Below, piece by piece: positions 9,962 through 22,100 of a DNA stretch of 64,000 nt. The DNA comes from Bimastos eiseni. Lineage: Eukaryota > Annelida > Clitellata > Crassiclitellata > Lumbricidae. Under the pieces are notes generated by a model. The model did not search any database, had not been told where the DNA came from, and worked only from the letters and a program-made list of their open reading frames with translations. The position numbers were made by a program, and so were the translations under genes. Each line of letters begins with the position of its first letter. The stretch's first letter is position 1. The DNA lies in NCBI GenBank assembly GCA_959347315.1, contig OY365813.1:18779824-18843823 (forward strand). Reading direction: 5' to 3'.

Positions 9962-10774
9962 GTTTAAAGGCCAATGGACGCATTTGGACATCTGTGGAGA
10001 GAATTTCAGAGGGGGCGTCTCCTACCTGCCAATCACAATGGACCTTTACCAAGCAAGAGGTTTAGCAGCTGGGTCAATGCTTGTAGATTCAGTGACTGGT
10101 CAGTAATGGGACTATTGGCTCAGTACCTCTCTTTCACCAGGCAGAAGACGTTGGCTATTTGCATATCAATAATAATATGGGTCGCAACGATCACATATAC
10201 ATACACGTACATACACAAACACACGCACCCACATACACGCATATTGCTATGCATATCATTTATATATTCATTGAAGTACTTCTGCCTATACAGGTGCCTC
10301 TCTATTTACCTGCCTGTGTGGAATAATATCGTCTCCTTTCCTATAGGGGCTAGATTGGTGTATTGGGTCTTGGTATTCAAGCCATGAAAGAGTATGGAGA
10401 TAACAATCGGGTGGCTGTTTATACTGGACTACATCAACTGGTCAGCCTAGGCTATGTGGTATCAAATCTCAGATACCATACAGGTGCCTCTCTAATAGTC
10501 TCTATTCACCTGCCTGTGTGTCGAAATTGCAAACTCGATTACTCCATGCTGGTGGACCTGAGATAATGCTTTACACATGGGAGATCTGCAATTGCATCTT
10601 TGTTTCACCTGTATGAGCCAGTTGCCCCATTGCTGACCAGTGACTGAATCTACAAGCAATGACCTAGCTGCTAAACCTCTTGCTTGGTAAAAGTCCATTA
10701 TGATTGGCAGGTAGCAGACGCCCAGCTCTGAAATTCTCTCCACATAAGTCCAAAGAGTCCATTGGCCTTTAAAC
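9962..10774. mobile_element. Element with ~150-bp terminal inverted repeats
   Basis: The arms 9962-10110 and 10626-10774 are inverted copies (for example CTACCTGCCAATCA and its complement, GAGAATTTCAGAG, AAGCAAGAGGTTTAGCAGCT) at roughly 85-90 percent by eye. The core holds two direct copies of ATACAGGTGCCTCTCTA..CACCTGCCTGTGTG (10287 and 10478). No transposase frame is visible, so it is a foldback-like non-autonomous element. Confidence 0.78.
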
Positions 10775-11012
10775 AAAAATGAAATATCTGAACAAGGTGT
10801 TTTTTAGACAACCCAAAATAATCCTTTGTAAAGAATGGATCCAAACTTGCTTAAGATCGGTCACAATATTTACACCGCTGCAGCTGGTAGTCAAGTTGCC
10901 AGACGTCTGATAAAAGGATTTTTAAATACATTTCCTCTGCCCAGCATGCAAAGTTAAAACTTGGAAATGTCCGTCCGGATATATAGTCTGATATAATAGT
11001 TATTGATATATT

Positions 11013-11205
11013 ATGGTTGATGTTGATGATGAGTTCTCTGCCCTTCGGGCAGGTCCATTTGGCGTTACACTACACGGGGATGAGGTGAGTGAGATGGCTT
11101 CCCGTTGCCTTCCTCGCAGACAATTATGGGTGAGCAAGGTGGGTTCAACCCTAGACCCTTCGGTTGCAAGGCACCGAACATCCCACAACGCCACCGCGCC
11201 CCAAA
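11013..11205 (-). mobile_element. tRNA-derived SINE
   Basis: Read on the minus strand it starts GGCGCGGTGGCGTTGTGGG (A-box-like) with GGGTTGAACCC about 50 bases on (B-box-like), then a body and a CATCATCAACATCAAC tail. This is the layout of an RNA polymerase III SINE. Confidence 0.6.
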
Positions 11206-13044
11206 TATTGTGGTCGAGGTACCTAATCTAATCATTGACGCGTGTAATGTAATGCACACCAACTATATAAAGTCTTACATTTTGTCTTCCTCCAGATAAA
11301 ACTCGTCCATTTGATCATACATTTTATTTTTTATAAATATTCCCAGAAAATTGAGAATTTTAGACTACCCCTTTAAAACATAAGCCACCATCAGATAAAC
11401 AGATGTCTCGTCACCGGAAGTGCAATTTTTTCTAGTAATATAACGCCATCCGTCGGTTATAGACATGTGCGGTACTGCACATCGTTCGGTGAGTGGCTAA
11501 ACAAAATGGATATGAATCCGTATGATCATAACGTTGGAGCAGAAAATAAGCAAATAAAAGGGAAAATAAGAAAATAAAAGGGAAGCAAATAATAGCAGAT
11601 AAACCGAGGCACCATAAATTATCTGCTCATCTTTTGTTGAACTTGAATCTTTTGGGATAGACGAACGAAAATTAAAGACTGACTATTATTTTAAAGACTG
11701 ACTGAATGAATGATAAACAATTTTTGCTTTAGAAGGCGAAATGGATGAACGGAAGGATATCAGTTTATCTGATTTATGTGGAAGGGCCGGATTAAGGCCT
11801 TTAGGGGCCCCCGCGCACGTCCAACATAACTCGGCGGATCGTCATAGGCGATGACGAAGCCGATGATATGATGAACATTATGTGCTGTAGCCTCCCAGGC
11901 TAGTTTGGAATTTAATGTAGGCCTATTACAATGAAACGTGACAACGTACAATCACAGAATATATATATATATATAATAAAAGCGTAGTTACGCTTTATAT
12001 CTTCTGTGGTATGGCTAACCAATAAGCCTATAAGTCTGTGTGATTAGCCAACGAATGTGATGCATCATTATCCAATGAGAGTTTATAAATCTGGGGCATA
12101 TGTATACTCCTATAGTAAACGCTCACAAGTATCTTAAGACTTTTTGCACAAGAAACTTTTTCTTGAAGTTCTCCTCCCTCATAATTTTTATTACATCTCT
12201 CTGCTGCCTTACAGATTACAGGAAAACGCAGTTATATTACGAAATTTCTATCGATTCCCTCACTCTTAAAACATCGTAAACTTGGGGCAAAGTATTGTGC
12301 GTTGCACGATTCCTATTTTGGATGGAATGATCTTCAGCACAATTAGGTGACCCGACCTAATGCCAATTTTTGATGCACAAACGACATATCGAGGGGGCTC
12401 ATTTTGTGGCCGGTGTGCGACTGTGCACATCTGAAGCGCTAGGTACAGATGTCTGGCTACTTCGGGGGTTATAAAACACAAATTTTGAATGAAAGGCACT
12501 TCACACTGCAGCTGGGAGTGCCACGAGGCTTGTCACATGGGTATGCGGTGTGCCAATAGGGACTGTAGAGGTCCTGATTCGAGGAGCTTTCTGGACCTTC
12601 TAGCAGAACCTTCTGGGTGGATTGCTCCATTTGGCTCTTTGGCCCATCTTGATGCATTCAACGTATGAAATTCAGTGGAATGAGCCAATAACTACACCCC
12701 GCCTTTGCATTCTGACATTGCCACACAAAAGCCTACTGTTAATAACAAACAACACTGCCAGTGAAAAGCAGAATATGTAAGTAATATATGGACCAGGGCA
12801 ACTTGAGGCTCTTGGGGCTATGGACACCTTGCCAAACGGATAATTAAGTGTTGTATGTGGTCATGCAATTGAAACAATCCAGTGATCAGCAAACTACTCA
12901 TAGCAAAGATCATTCTAAAGCCATTTTAAACAAATGGTTGCTTCTTGAAGTCATAAACGTCCAGCAGTAGCACTAAGTGTCACATTCGGACGGTTTTCTT
13001 ATACTGTGAACGTTTGGAAAACCGCGAAGATGCCTAAATGCCGA

Positions 13045-13127
13045 TCAGATGCCAGACATTTCGCTGATACACTTCTCCATTTCTTCCTTGATTGCCTTCT
13101 CCTGCTTCTTGGCTTGTTCCAGTTCGG
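13045..13127 (-). CDS. TPM: Tropomyosin terminal exon (exon 9)
   Basis: Acceptor TTTTTCAG, stop TGA at 13047-13045. It encodes AELEQAKKQEKAIKEEMEKC then ISEMSGI, parallel to vertebrate KAISEELDHALNDMTS plus a final hydrophobic residue, the head-to-tail overlap end. A possible minus-strand AATAAA lies at 12192-12187; the true polyadenylation site is not known. Confidence 0.95.
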
Positions 13128-16100
13128 CTGAAAAAGAGTATGAAAAAGTTAGCATCAGAACGACAAGAGCAAGTGGATACAGCAATTTCAAATTTGGCTT
13201 AGTCACCGACAGCCACAAAAGCGTATTTGGTGGAGGGGAGAAACAGGCACAGCCAGGAGAGAGGCTCAAGGACACTCTGCCAAGTGTCCAGAGGCCATTC
13301 CATAATGTTCTAGTCTAACCTAAATATTCCTATTCAGCTGGGATCAGTCGGGAAGACTCCTCAATTATGGTCATTTAGAGGCCCTATATAAATTCACCTA
13401 ATGAATGAAAGAACTTATTGACTTGGGATAGTTAGGCAGATTGTTACCCACAGAACTCCAAGCTCTGCACAGCCTGGAAACAACCTCAAGACTAAAGAAA
13501 GAGAGACAGGAAGAGATAGAGAGAAGAATAGATCAATTATAAAGCCAGAAAGGAGCTTGCTATTGGTGATGGCATTTAATAATTTATAACAGATGGACGA
13601 TGACATGCAAGTCATTTTGTTTTCAAACTGAATAAAATTTAAATTCATACATTGTGTGTCATTCTCTCATTGAGCCTTTTCAGTTCACCGCCAATTATGT
13701 GAGAACGATATCCAATCAACAACTCAAGTTTTCTTTCCCATTAAATTGAAATGTTGTCTCATAATCTCACCCTCTAGCTGATCAACTTCTCGTTGTAGTT
13801 TGTTAGAATTCCTTTCATTTTCCGAGGCTCGAGAGTCTGCCTAGAATAGAAGTCACAGTTCACGAGGGAAACGGACAGATAAGTTATACAACTATGCTAT
13901 GTAACTGTATGTATACAGTATACAGGTGTTAATGCTGCTCATCTAAAGGTATTGCCTTCCTGTGCCATGAAAATGTAGTTGCCAAGACTCGTACACAGCG
14001 GACTGCTCTTCTTCTTCTTTTTCCTGATGTGCATCTGGATTTAATCATTTCATAACTTCGGTTAACCTCAAATACACTTCTCTAACAGCTCCTAATTCGT
14101 GAACATCTCCAGTGGATGTTCAAATGCAACTCGTACCTCAAGACGCTCAAGAGCGAGTATTGTTTTGGTGCATTTATTATTTGAAAAACAACTACACCTC
14201 TCTCCTTGAGGTTTGAATTAATTTTTCCCAAGGTAGGGGTCAGCCACACTGATCCTTCTTCGGTCTTCCCAAATTGATCCTGTCACCAGTCTCTCTGTTC
14301 TTAATTTTAGAGGCTTTAAGTTCTGTTGTATCATAACTTCCCACCTCTTCTTCTGTTATCCCCAACTGTGGTATCCAGTGGTTATCTATACGAATAACTG
14401 CATATTCTTACTACAACTTATAATAATTATAAACTTAATATCTCTTATTGTTACGTCTTTAAGGCGAGTTGAAAGATCCCGAACACTTGATTCCAACGTC
14501 TCCTCTCGTTCTGACAACTGAAATAGTAAAATTGAAATAATATTATATCGTTTATGATGGACTCACGTAAATCAACACCACAGCAGGCTCGATTTAAATT
14601 TAGAATTTAAATATAAAATCAAAGCAAAATTCAACTGAACACGCTTTCATTACTATTGAATGTAAAATAAACTTCTCACATCAAGTTACATCATAGAAAT
14701 ATATGACATAAAGTACAGTATAGAACCAAAAATATTTGTAACACATACTCAAAGTCAGAATTATAAAATGTTGAAAAGGACAAAGGACTTCATTAAACTA
14801 AATAAATCAGAAAAAATGTAGCAACGATATTTCTGTATTGGTTACACGAACAGCCTAAGGCGAACAAAGAGAACTGGATTCGAGGGCGCACAAGTCATTC
14901 TATGTGGAATGACTACTCTCCATTATCCGTAATAAGATTTTAATCTGTGTCCCACCCTCCTCCCTTTGTTGCCTGAAGACTTTCTTATTTCCTCTGGACC
15001 CAGAGCTATCACGCTGAGTGCGTCTGAATAGCTAGTAATGTAAGAAGCGCTCTATATATTCTCAGATACGATATGATACAAAAAGACAGAAATTTTCAGC
15101 CTAATTTAGGATTTGCCTATGAGACAGAGAATATGAGGCCAAAAAGAGGACTAACTCTCCTATTGTCAGCTGTATAGCAACTCTATTTCTGTCAAGTAGA
15201 GTCTCTTAAGTCTTCACAGGGCTTATCAAGCATCAGATATTTGCAACATCCAAGAGAAATAAGAAGGCAAGCACTTACTAAAAGAAATCGAATGTAAAAA
15301 TCTGTCTGTTGCCTATTTAATAGTGGAAGACGAATGTCAAAGGTGCAGAGATAGTGGAGATGAAATAGTAGTCACTTAATAAAGACAGGTTTTGCGAACC
15401 TCTCCTTCGTTGCTTTCGCGAGACTTGAGTTGAGTGGTCAATTCATTGAATTCTTCTTCAAACAGTTTCCACTTACTGCAAGAGAAGTTTTTTAGAAGTT
15501 GAGGATTGAGTGATTCGAAAATGCATTGTGACACCGGCACAGTTTTTAAAATTTCTGCATTCACATTTACTTGCACAACATTTAGCCACACCACTGTATA
15601 ATATAAATACACTTTGCTGCATAGGACCCTCCTTATGCAATGGACTTTCACTTCTCTATGCTCTACCATCCTCTTTGGTAGCATCTTTACCTCTGTCTCC
15701 CACCTTAAAACCTACCATTTGTCTAAGGGTACCACGAACTGGGAGCGCCTTCCATTTATATATGACCAAATATGATAAATTATATCATCATTGCCACTTT
15801 TATTATCATAGCTCATCTTTATTATGAAAAAGGTGAACTTTAATCATGGTCAGTATGCTGATCGATCAATTTTGGCTCGAGAATTCTGCTGCCCCCTATC
15901 CAATTAAGCTGCAACGAGTACATTGACCATACACCATCGGTGGGAGGATTAGAAGACGAAGGAGAGGACTAGCCACCCGCTTTCATCTGCTGAACAAAAA
16001 GAGATAGTATTATCAGGTTGAGCAATCATCCATCCTTAGAACTCACAGTTCTGCTGCATCTGCTCGCACTTCGGCCTTCTCCAGTTCCGTCTCAATGAGA

Positions 16101-19100
16101 ATCAGCTTACGAGAAGCCTGTTGCAAAAGCAGACAATTTTAAATGAACGTTGTGCTCCATCAAGTGCCTTAGTAGTTAGAAAGCAGGAGCATTACGCCAT
16201 GCACATGAATACAATCGAAGGCGCAATAATAATTATTTATTAAATTGTTAATCGTAAACATGTTACTCTATGGTCAGGCATTTCTTCAGCACTGAAATAC
16301 TTTACATTAAGGATAAAATATGATAGTTATACTCCATCAATGATCAATCAGTGGAGTTTACCAAAGCAAAATTAGCACATTCATACATGGCCATTTTAAG
16401 GTAGGCCTACATTTGCTCAGAGGTATTTTTAACACAGGCAAAAGTGAGTAGTTTAATAGTCATGCCAATGGGCTAATTTAATTAAATCATGTCAATTATA
16501 ATCTATTTCCGTCTCCATAGTCGTAATAAACCAATTAATCCTAGATTAATTTGTAGCTTGATACTTTCAGTTCTCAGATATTTATAAATAAAAAAATAAA
16601 AGAAAATAGAGGAATGATGATCTCTGCTGACATGGTAAAATATGTGACTGCATTTGAAAAGGATATGCACTGAGGAATCTATTCGATATCTTTACTAATA
16701 AACATATTATCACTCTAACTCCAATGAATATAACGTAAATAAAATAAACATGAAAAATTCTAAATATGTGTATACACATAATTTATGCATATTTCATACA
16801 ATGTCATACATGCATATATTTATTATGTACGATGTACATATACTACACACACTCGACCTATAAATATAAGGTTATTGGTCCTGGAGTATGACCTAAAGTC
16901 AAGTACCTGCTGGGCTCTACATTGTTTTCTCCAGCATATGCATGCATTTGTATTAAGTATTATATGCATGGTATTCTGGTAGCTGTTCTTATGCATGCAT
17001 TGAACTGTTTGTCTTCTTGTAACTATAGGTCAATGCACTTACGTTGTTGATCTTGACCCTGGCTCAATGGTGTAAAAGCCCAGTTAATTATCTTGTATAA
17101 GTTGTGCCAGTCCAGGATGCTCTGACTGCATTGGCTGTCTCAATTAATCATCTCAGACCAATGGGACAAACACCAGCCCACTCAAGGGGATAATGGGGAA
17201 CAATTAAGTGTGACAGAGAAGTTTATCAGGCATAATTTTTGACAGGACATTATAAAGTAATGGCGGCCAAACATTAACTGCAGTCTGAAGAAACTCAGAT
17301 CAGAATATACCAGAGGAATGCACTACTCTTCTCCTCCTCCCTTGCGTCCACCTTCCCCTCCCCTTCTTCCACCTTTTTCATCATCCTCATTCTAATTTCT
17401 CCTCCAATCCATTCACCTGCTCCTCCTCCTCTTTTTTCCTTCTCCTGGTCATCCTCCTCTTTTTCCTCCTTCTGCTCATCCTCCTTATGTGCTCCATGGA
17501 GGTATGTACAAATGCAACTATATGGAGGATTGATTTTTAGAGTCAGTTGTAGTTCTTTGGCAAAGGACCTAATCAGGAATACCCACACCTGTGTTTCTGA
17601 CATGACCAATCTAAGAGAACATTTATTTAGCTCATATAGTAACTTCCCTAAATGAAATAATTTATTTACTCAATAATCATCAGTCACCAGCTAGATTAAT
17701 TCATTCATTACAATGATTTACATAGCACCTCTTAAAAGAAAAGGCTCCTACTCGGGAGCAATCAATCACTCAGGGCCCTCTGAAATTAACTTTTAAGATA
17801 ATGTTGTTGCAACATTGCAAATAAAGATTATGGCCATGATATAGCTTGTTCTCATGGAGCTATATATGTGGCGGACAGGCCACAAGGCTTGAATGAATGA
17901 TTTATTTAAATAATCGGCTATTATTTTATTTTATGTTATTTTAACGTATATTTTTTTTACAGCATTGTGTATAGGAGGGAAGACCGATCGGCGGTTTTTA
18001 GTTCAGTGCATAGCTTGCAGACGCATGGATTGGCTTGATTACAGCCTGATATACGGTGCATCGCTATATATGTGGAGCAGTGGTTCATACTGTTTCATGC
18101 GCAGAGTGGTTCTCGTACCGCTCCAGAGATCGTGTTGCCATATAAATACGACCTCTAGTGACAGTCGCTATCACGGTCAGGCCGGTGCTGCTTTTCGCTG
18201 ATCTGGTGGGGTGGGCCCCTCTGCCGTCGATCGCAAGACAAACCGTGCACTGATCGTAGGAGTCAACAGGCTGACAGACAGAAAAAGACCGATCAAGAGA
18301 AATGCTCACAGGTCTGGGTGCCGTTCCAGAGTGCGGTAAAGTCCGATCGTTGGAAATAAATGAATGACAGTTCTGTTCGGGAATACGGGGAAGATGGTGA
18401 CCCCGTCAGCAGCCGTGAGAAAGAGATCGGGTAAAGCCCCCGAGGAACCGAACGTTTATATCGAGAGAGGCCTCTTTGGCCGTTGAGACAATATACGTTA
18501 AGAGTTCCCAGAGAACACGTTGGTTAAAAGACGGGGAGGGCGGCCCCGTGAAGCCGTTGGAAACAGACCAAGAGAGCTACCGGTGAAGTCATTGACACAT
18601 ACTGGGAAACATAAATACGTTCGATAAATACGGGGAGGGTGACCCCATTGGTGCGTTCGATACAGGGAAAGTTCCCTTTGGTGCCGAAAACCTGATCAAT
18701 CGCGGGCGTCTCCGCATATTCTTTTCTATTTACGGGTTTCCGTAAATATCTATACTTGGCTACTTAACGTGGTCATTCTTACTCCTCCCGTTTACCCGCA
18801 ATCTGTTGATTTGCGTGTCTGATCGCAATGTCTTAGGTCGCGGTTTCCCCGCGTATCTTTACTTGAGTTACTAAACGTAATATCTGTACTTGCGGTGTCC
18901 CCGCAGTATGTCCTCTTTATTGTCTTACAATCTTTCCGTAAATATTCTACTTGGCTACCTATGTCGGTCATAGTTACTCCTCTCGTTTTACCGAAGTATA
19001 TTCAGTTCAATGTCTACTTGCAATATCTTGACTAGCGGTTTCCCCGCGAGTCTTCTACTTGCGAGACTAGCCACAGAATTTCTTGCTGTATATCTAACTA

Positions 19101-22100
19101 CATAATCTTTTCGAGGACTTCCTCGAAAGAGCTGCCCGTGGTTCGTTCCAGTGTATAAGACACAGAGTACAATTGCTTCAGAGAAAGTGATTATAATAAT
19201 ACAGGTCTGTGTGAAACATAGAGGTAACATGGTGACACTTACCTCAGGTGCCTGTGAGAGAATCGAGTCTGAGGACTCAGAAACGAAGTTTACGAGAGTT
19301 GGTACATTACCGTTGGTCAGAGCTCTAGGTGACGAGTACTAATATGTTCCTACGATGAGAGGAATAAACGCAGTCAATGAGAGTTACAGACATGTGAGAG
19401 TCTGGGTGATGGGATACAAAAGTATATAACAGATGAAAGCAAGTCGAGAAATATACTTGTTGGTTACCTTGTTCGATCATAGCTACTCCTGCCAGTCTCC
19501 AGCAGGTTGTCAGAGACGTAAAAATTCGAGTGACCGAGATCGAGAAAATTCGGGTGGTCGCAATCGTAGAAGTTCTGGTGGCCGCAAGAGATACAAGCCG
19601 GGTAGATTCCCGGAGTAGCAACCGTACAGACCGAGCGAGCTGCCGGTGGAGCGTTGGCACATACGGGGAAAGTTCCCCAGTGGATACGTTCGATAAAATA
19701 CGAGGAAGGTGACCCCATTGGTGCATTCGACGATTACAAGAAACGGTCGTGACTGGTGCCCAAGACCTCAATAATTGCGGATGTTTCCGCATATTCTTTT
19801 CCATGTATGGTTTTAGTTAATATATATATATATATGGCTACCTAGTTTGGTCATACTTACTCCCACGGGGTTTCCAGCAGCCCTTGAGCTGTCGGACACG
19901 TGAGAGTTCGGGTAGCCGAGATCGTTAACATTCGGGTGGCCGTGATAGATGCAGACTGGGTAAGTCCCAGGATTAGCGATCGCATAATTATAGTCAGATA
20001 AGCCCAGGTGGCCGAGAGTGGTACAGACCGTGAATGAGTTCGGGTGGCCGTTCGATAGAAATATCGGGAAATTCCCGAAGGACCCGCTGGAATTACACGT
20101 GGATGGTGAACACGTTAGAAGAGCATGTTACAAACAAGAGAAAACACTGGTGCCGATTGATACCTTCAGGTTACAAGTCAAATAACTCTTCTTGATGGCT
20201 TTATGGTCGTTCGATAAGTACTCTTGTTTGTTATCTACGTTGGTCATAGTTACTCCTTCCAGTTTCCCGAAGTCTCAGAATATATTACGGTGTTGGTGGA
20301 CAATTGCCAACGCAGAGGACGGTCAATCGTGTGCATGATAACTTATGCGTGTGAGGCCGGTATGTCACACACGGAAATGGACAAAGAGGCACAGGAAAGT
20401 CCGGGTTGTCCGATACCCAAGTATGAAATAGATGAACGCAGACGTGAAAGTCTGGGTAGTCGAAAATAGACCAAGGGCACGTGAAAGTCTGGGTAGTCGG
20501 AAACCCAGGTTAAAGATAACAAGTAGACCAGTAGACCAAGAATTGATCGATACATAAATATTACTGTTGGCTACCTACGTTGGTCATAGATACTCCTCCC
20601 GTTTTCCCGAAGTGAATCTACTTGCGAGTCTGATCGAAGTGATCGATACGAGTACGTTTGGGTAATCGAGTACCCAGGTGAATACATGGTTGCTTGGTAA
20701 CTGCCAACACAGAGGACGGGAACTTATTCCGTCAATTGTGGTGCATGATAAAATTTACGTGTGCGGCAGTTATGCCATACACGGAAATAGATCGAGAGAT
20801 ACGTATTGAGCAGAAGGCGTGATTGCTAAGTGTCTAGCATGATATGACGAAGAGCTGTGAGACTGGTAGTGTCTAGACAACAGAGTTTAGAGAGTTGTGC
20901 ACAGTAATGTCTAAGAGTACAAGACGTTGAATTAAGCTACCGATAATTGTCTTGGCCGATATGACTTGGGACTTGTCTCAAGTATGTCATTCTGAACCTC
21001 GTAACTTAAGAGAACGTTTGGTGTACCTCATTGGCGATAGTGTCAGAGTCACAAGATGTTGAATGGTACGAAATCAGGTAGACAGGAAGAAGAGGCTAGT
21101 AGCTTGGAACATAGACAAGGCGAGAAAGACTTCTGTCGGTATGATTACGAACCCTGTTTTGAGTACGGTTATCCTCAGAACGTTGCCCATCCGGCGACTG
21201 CGGAATAGGCAGAGTCAAACCTCGTTACTAATTTGAACCGCGTTACCTTTTTTGGAGAAGAGGCTCGACCTTAATCTATACTGGTGAGAGCGAACATCCT
21301 GGTAGATATAGAGAGCAACCATTTGGCATTGAGATTTGATAAAGAAGTGACTCAGGTGACTCCAGACATGTTTGCAAGCTGGATTCGACACCGTCCCTTA
21401 GCGTTAGGCAGGCGCTCAGGCGGCAGAACACCACATATAAAGAACACACCTCACTGAGTTTCCTGTCTGCCTCATTTGCTGTGTCTCTGGCTTCCTTGGC
21501 CATTTGTTCCAACTCCGAGAGCCTTTCTTCCGCCGATCCCTGTGTGTTTTCGAGTGCTTTGCGGGATCTGGAAAGAATATAGTAAGGAGCATTTATGCTG
21601 GAAAGCTACGCATAATATTACAATTCATGTTAAAGGTAGACAGCTAATTTCAACTGTATATGGACTGGTTCCTGCAAATCCTACCACTGCTGACTCCAAA
21701 CAAAGAACTTCTGAAGTCCTTTGACATTTATACAAAGGCCTATAGGCTATAGGTGCATTCTACAAGAAAATCTTCAACTAAATCATAACAAATCTTTTCA
21801 TTTAAATTAACAACTTAAATTATAATTAAATCTTCATCCAATTTTCAATTAATTTTATTAAAATTAGTAATTGAAATTATAATTAAATTTTAATAATTTT
21901 ACATCATAATTACATTTTATTATTTATATTTATTTAAATTAGTCATTTAAATTATAATAAATTTGTCATCTAAATTACTAATTATAATTTTAACTGAATT
22001 TATATTTAAGTGACTTACGACTCTTTTTCATCGGCAAACGATGCCAGATCATCCAGTTTGTCGGTCGTTGACTGCAGCTGAGCCTCGGCCTGTTCATTCT

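Larger units (their letters stand above)
9776..13044. other. Region upstream of traced PICK1 exons and downstream of tropomyosin
   Basis: This should hold the first PICK1 exon, its promoter and the tropomyosin 3' UTR. I could not find an exon encoding the expected short acidic N terminus. It holds a long inverted-repeat element, a tRNA-type SINE, a short TA tract at 11960 and otherwise undistinguished sequence. Confidence 0.5.
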
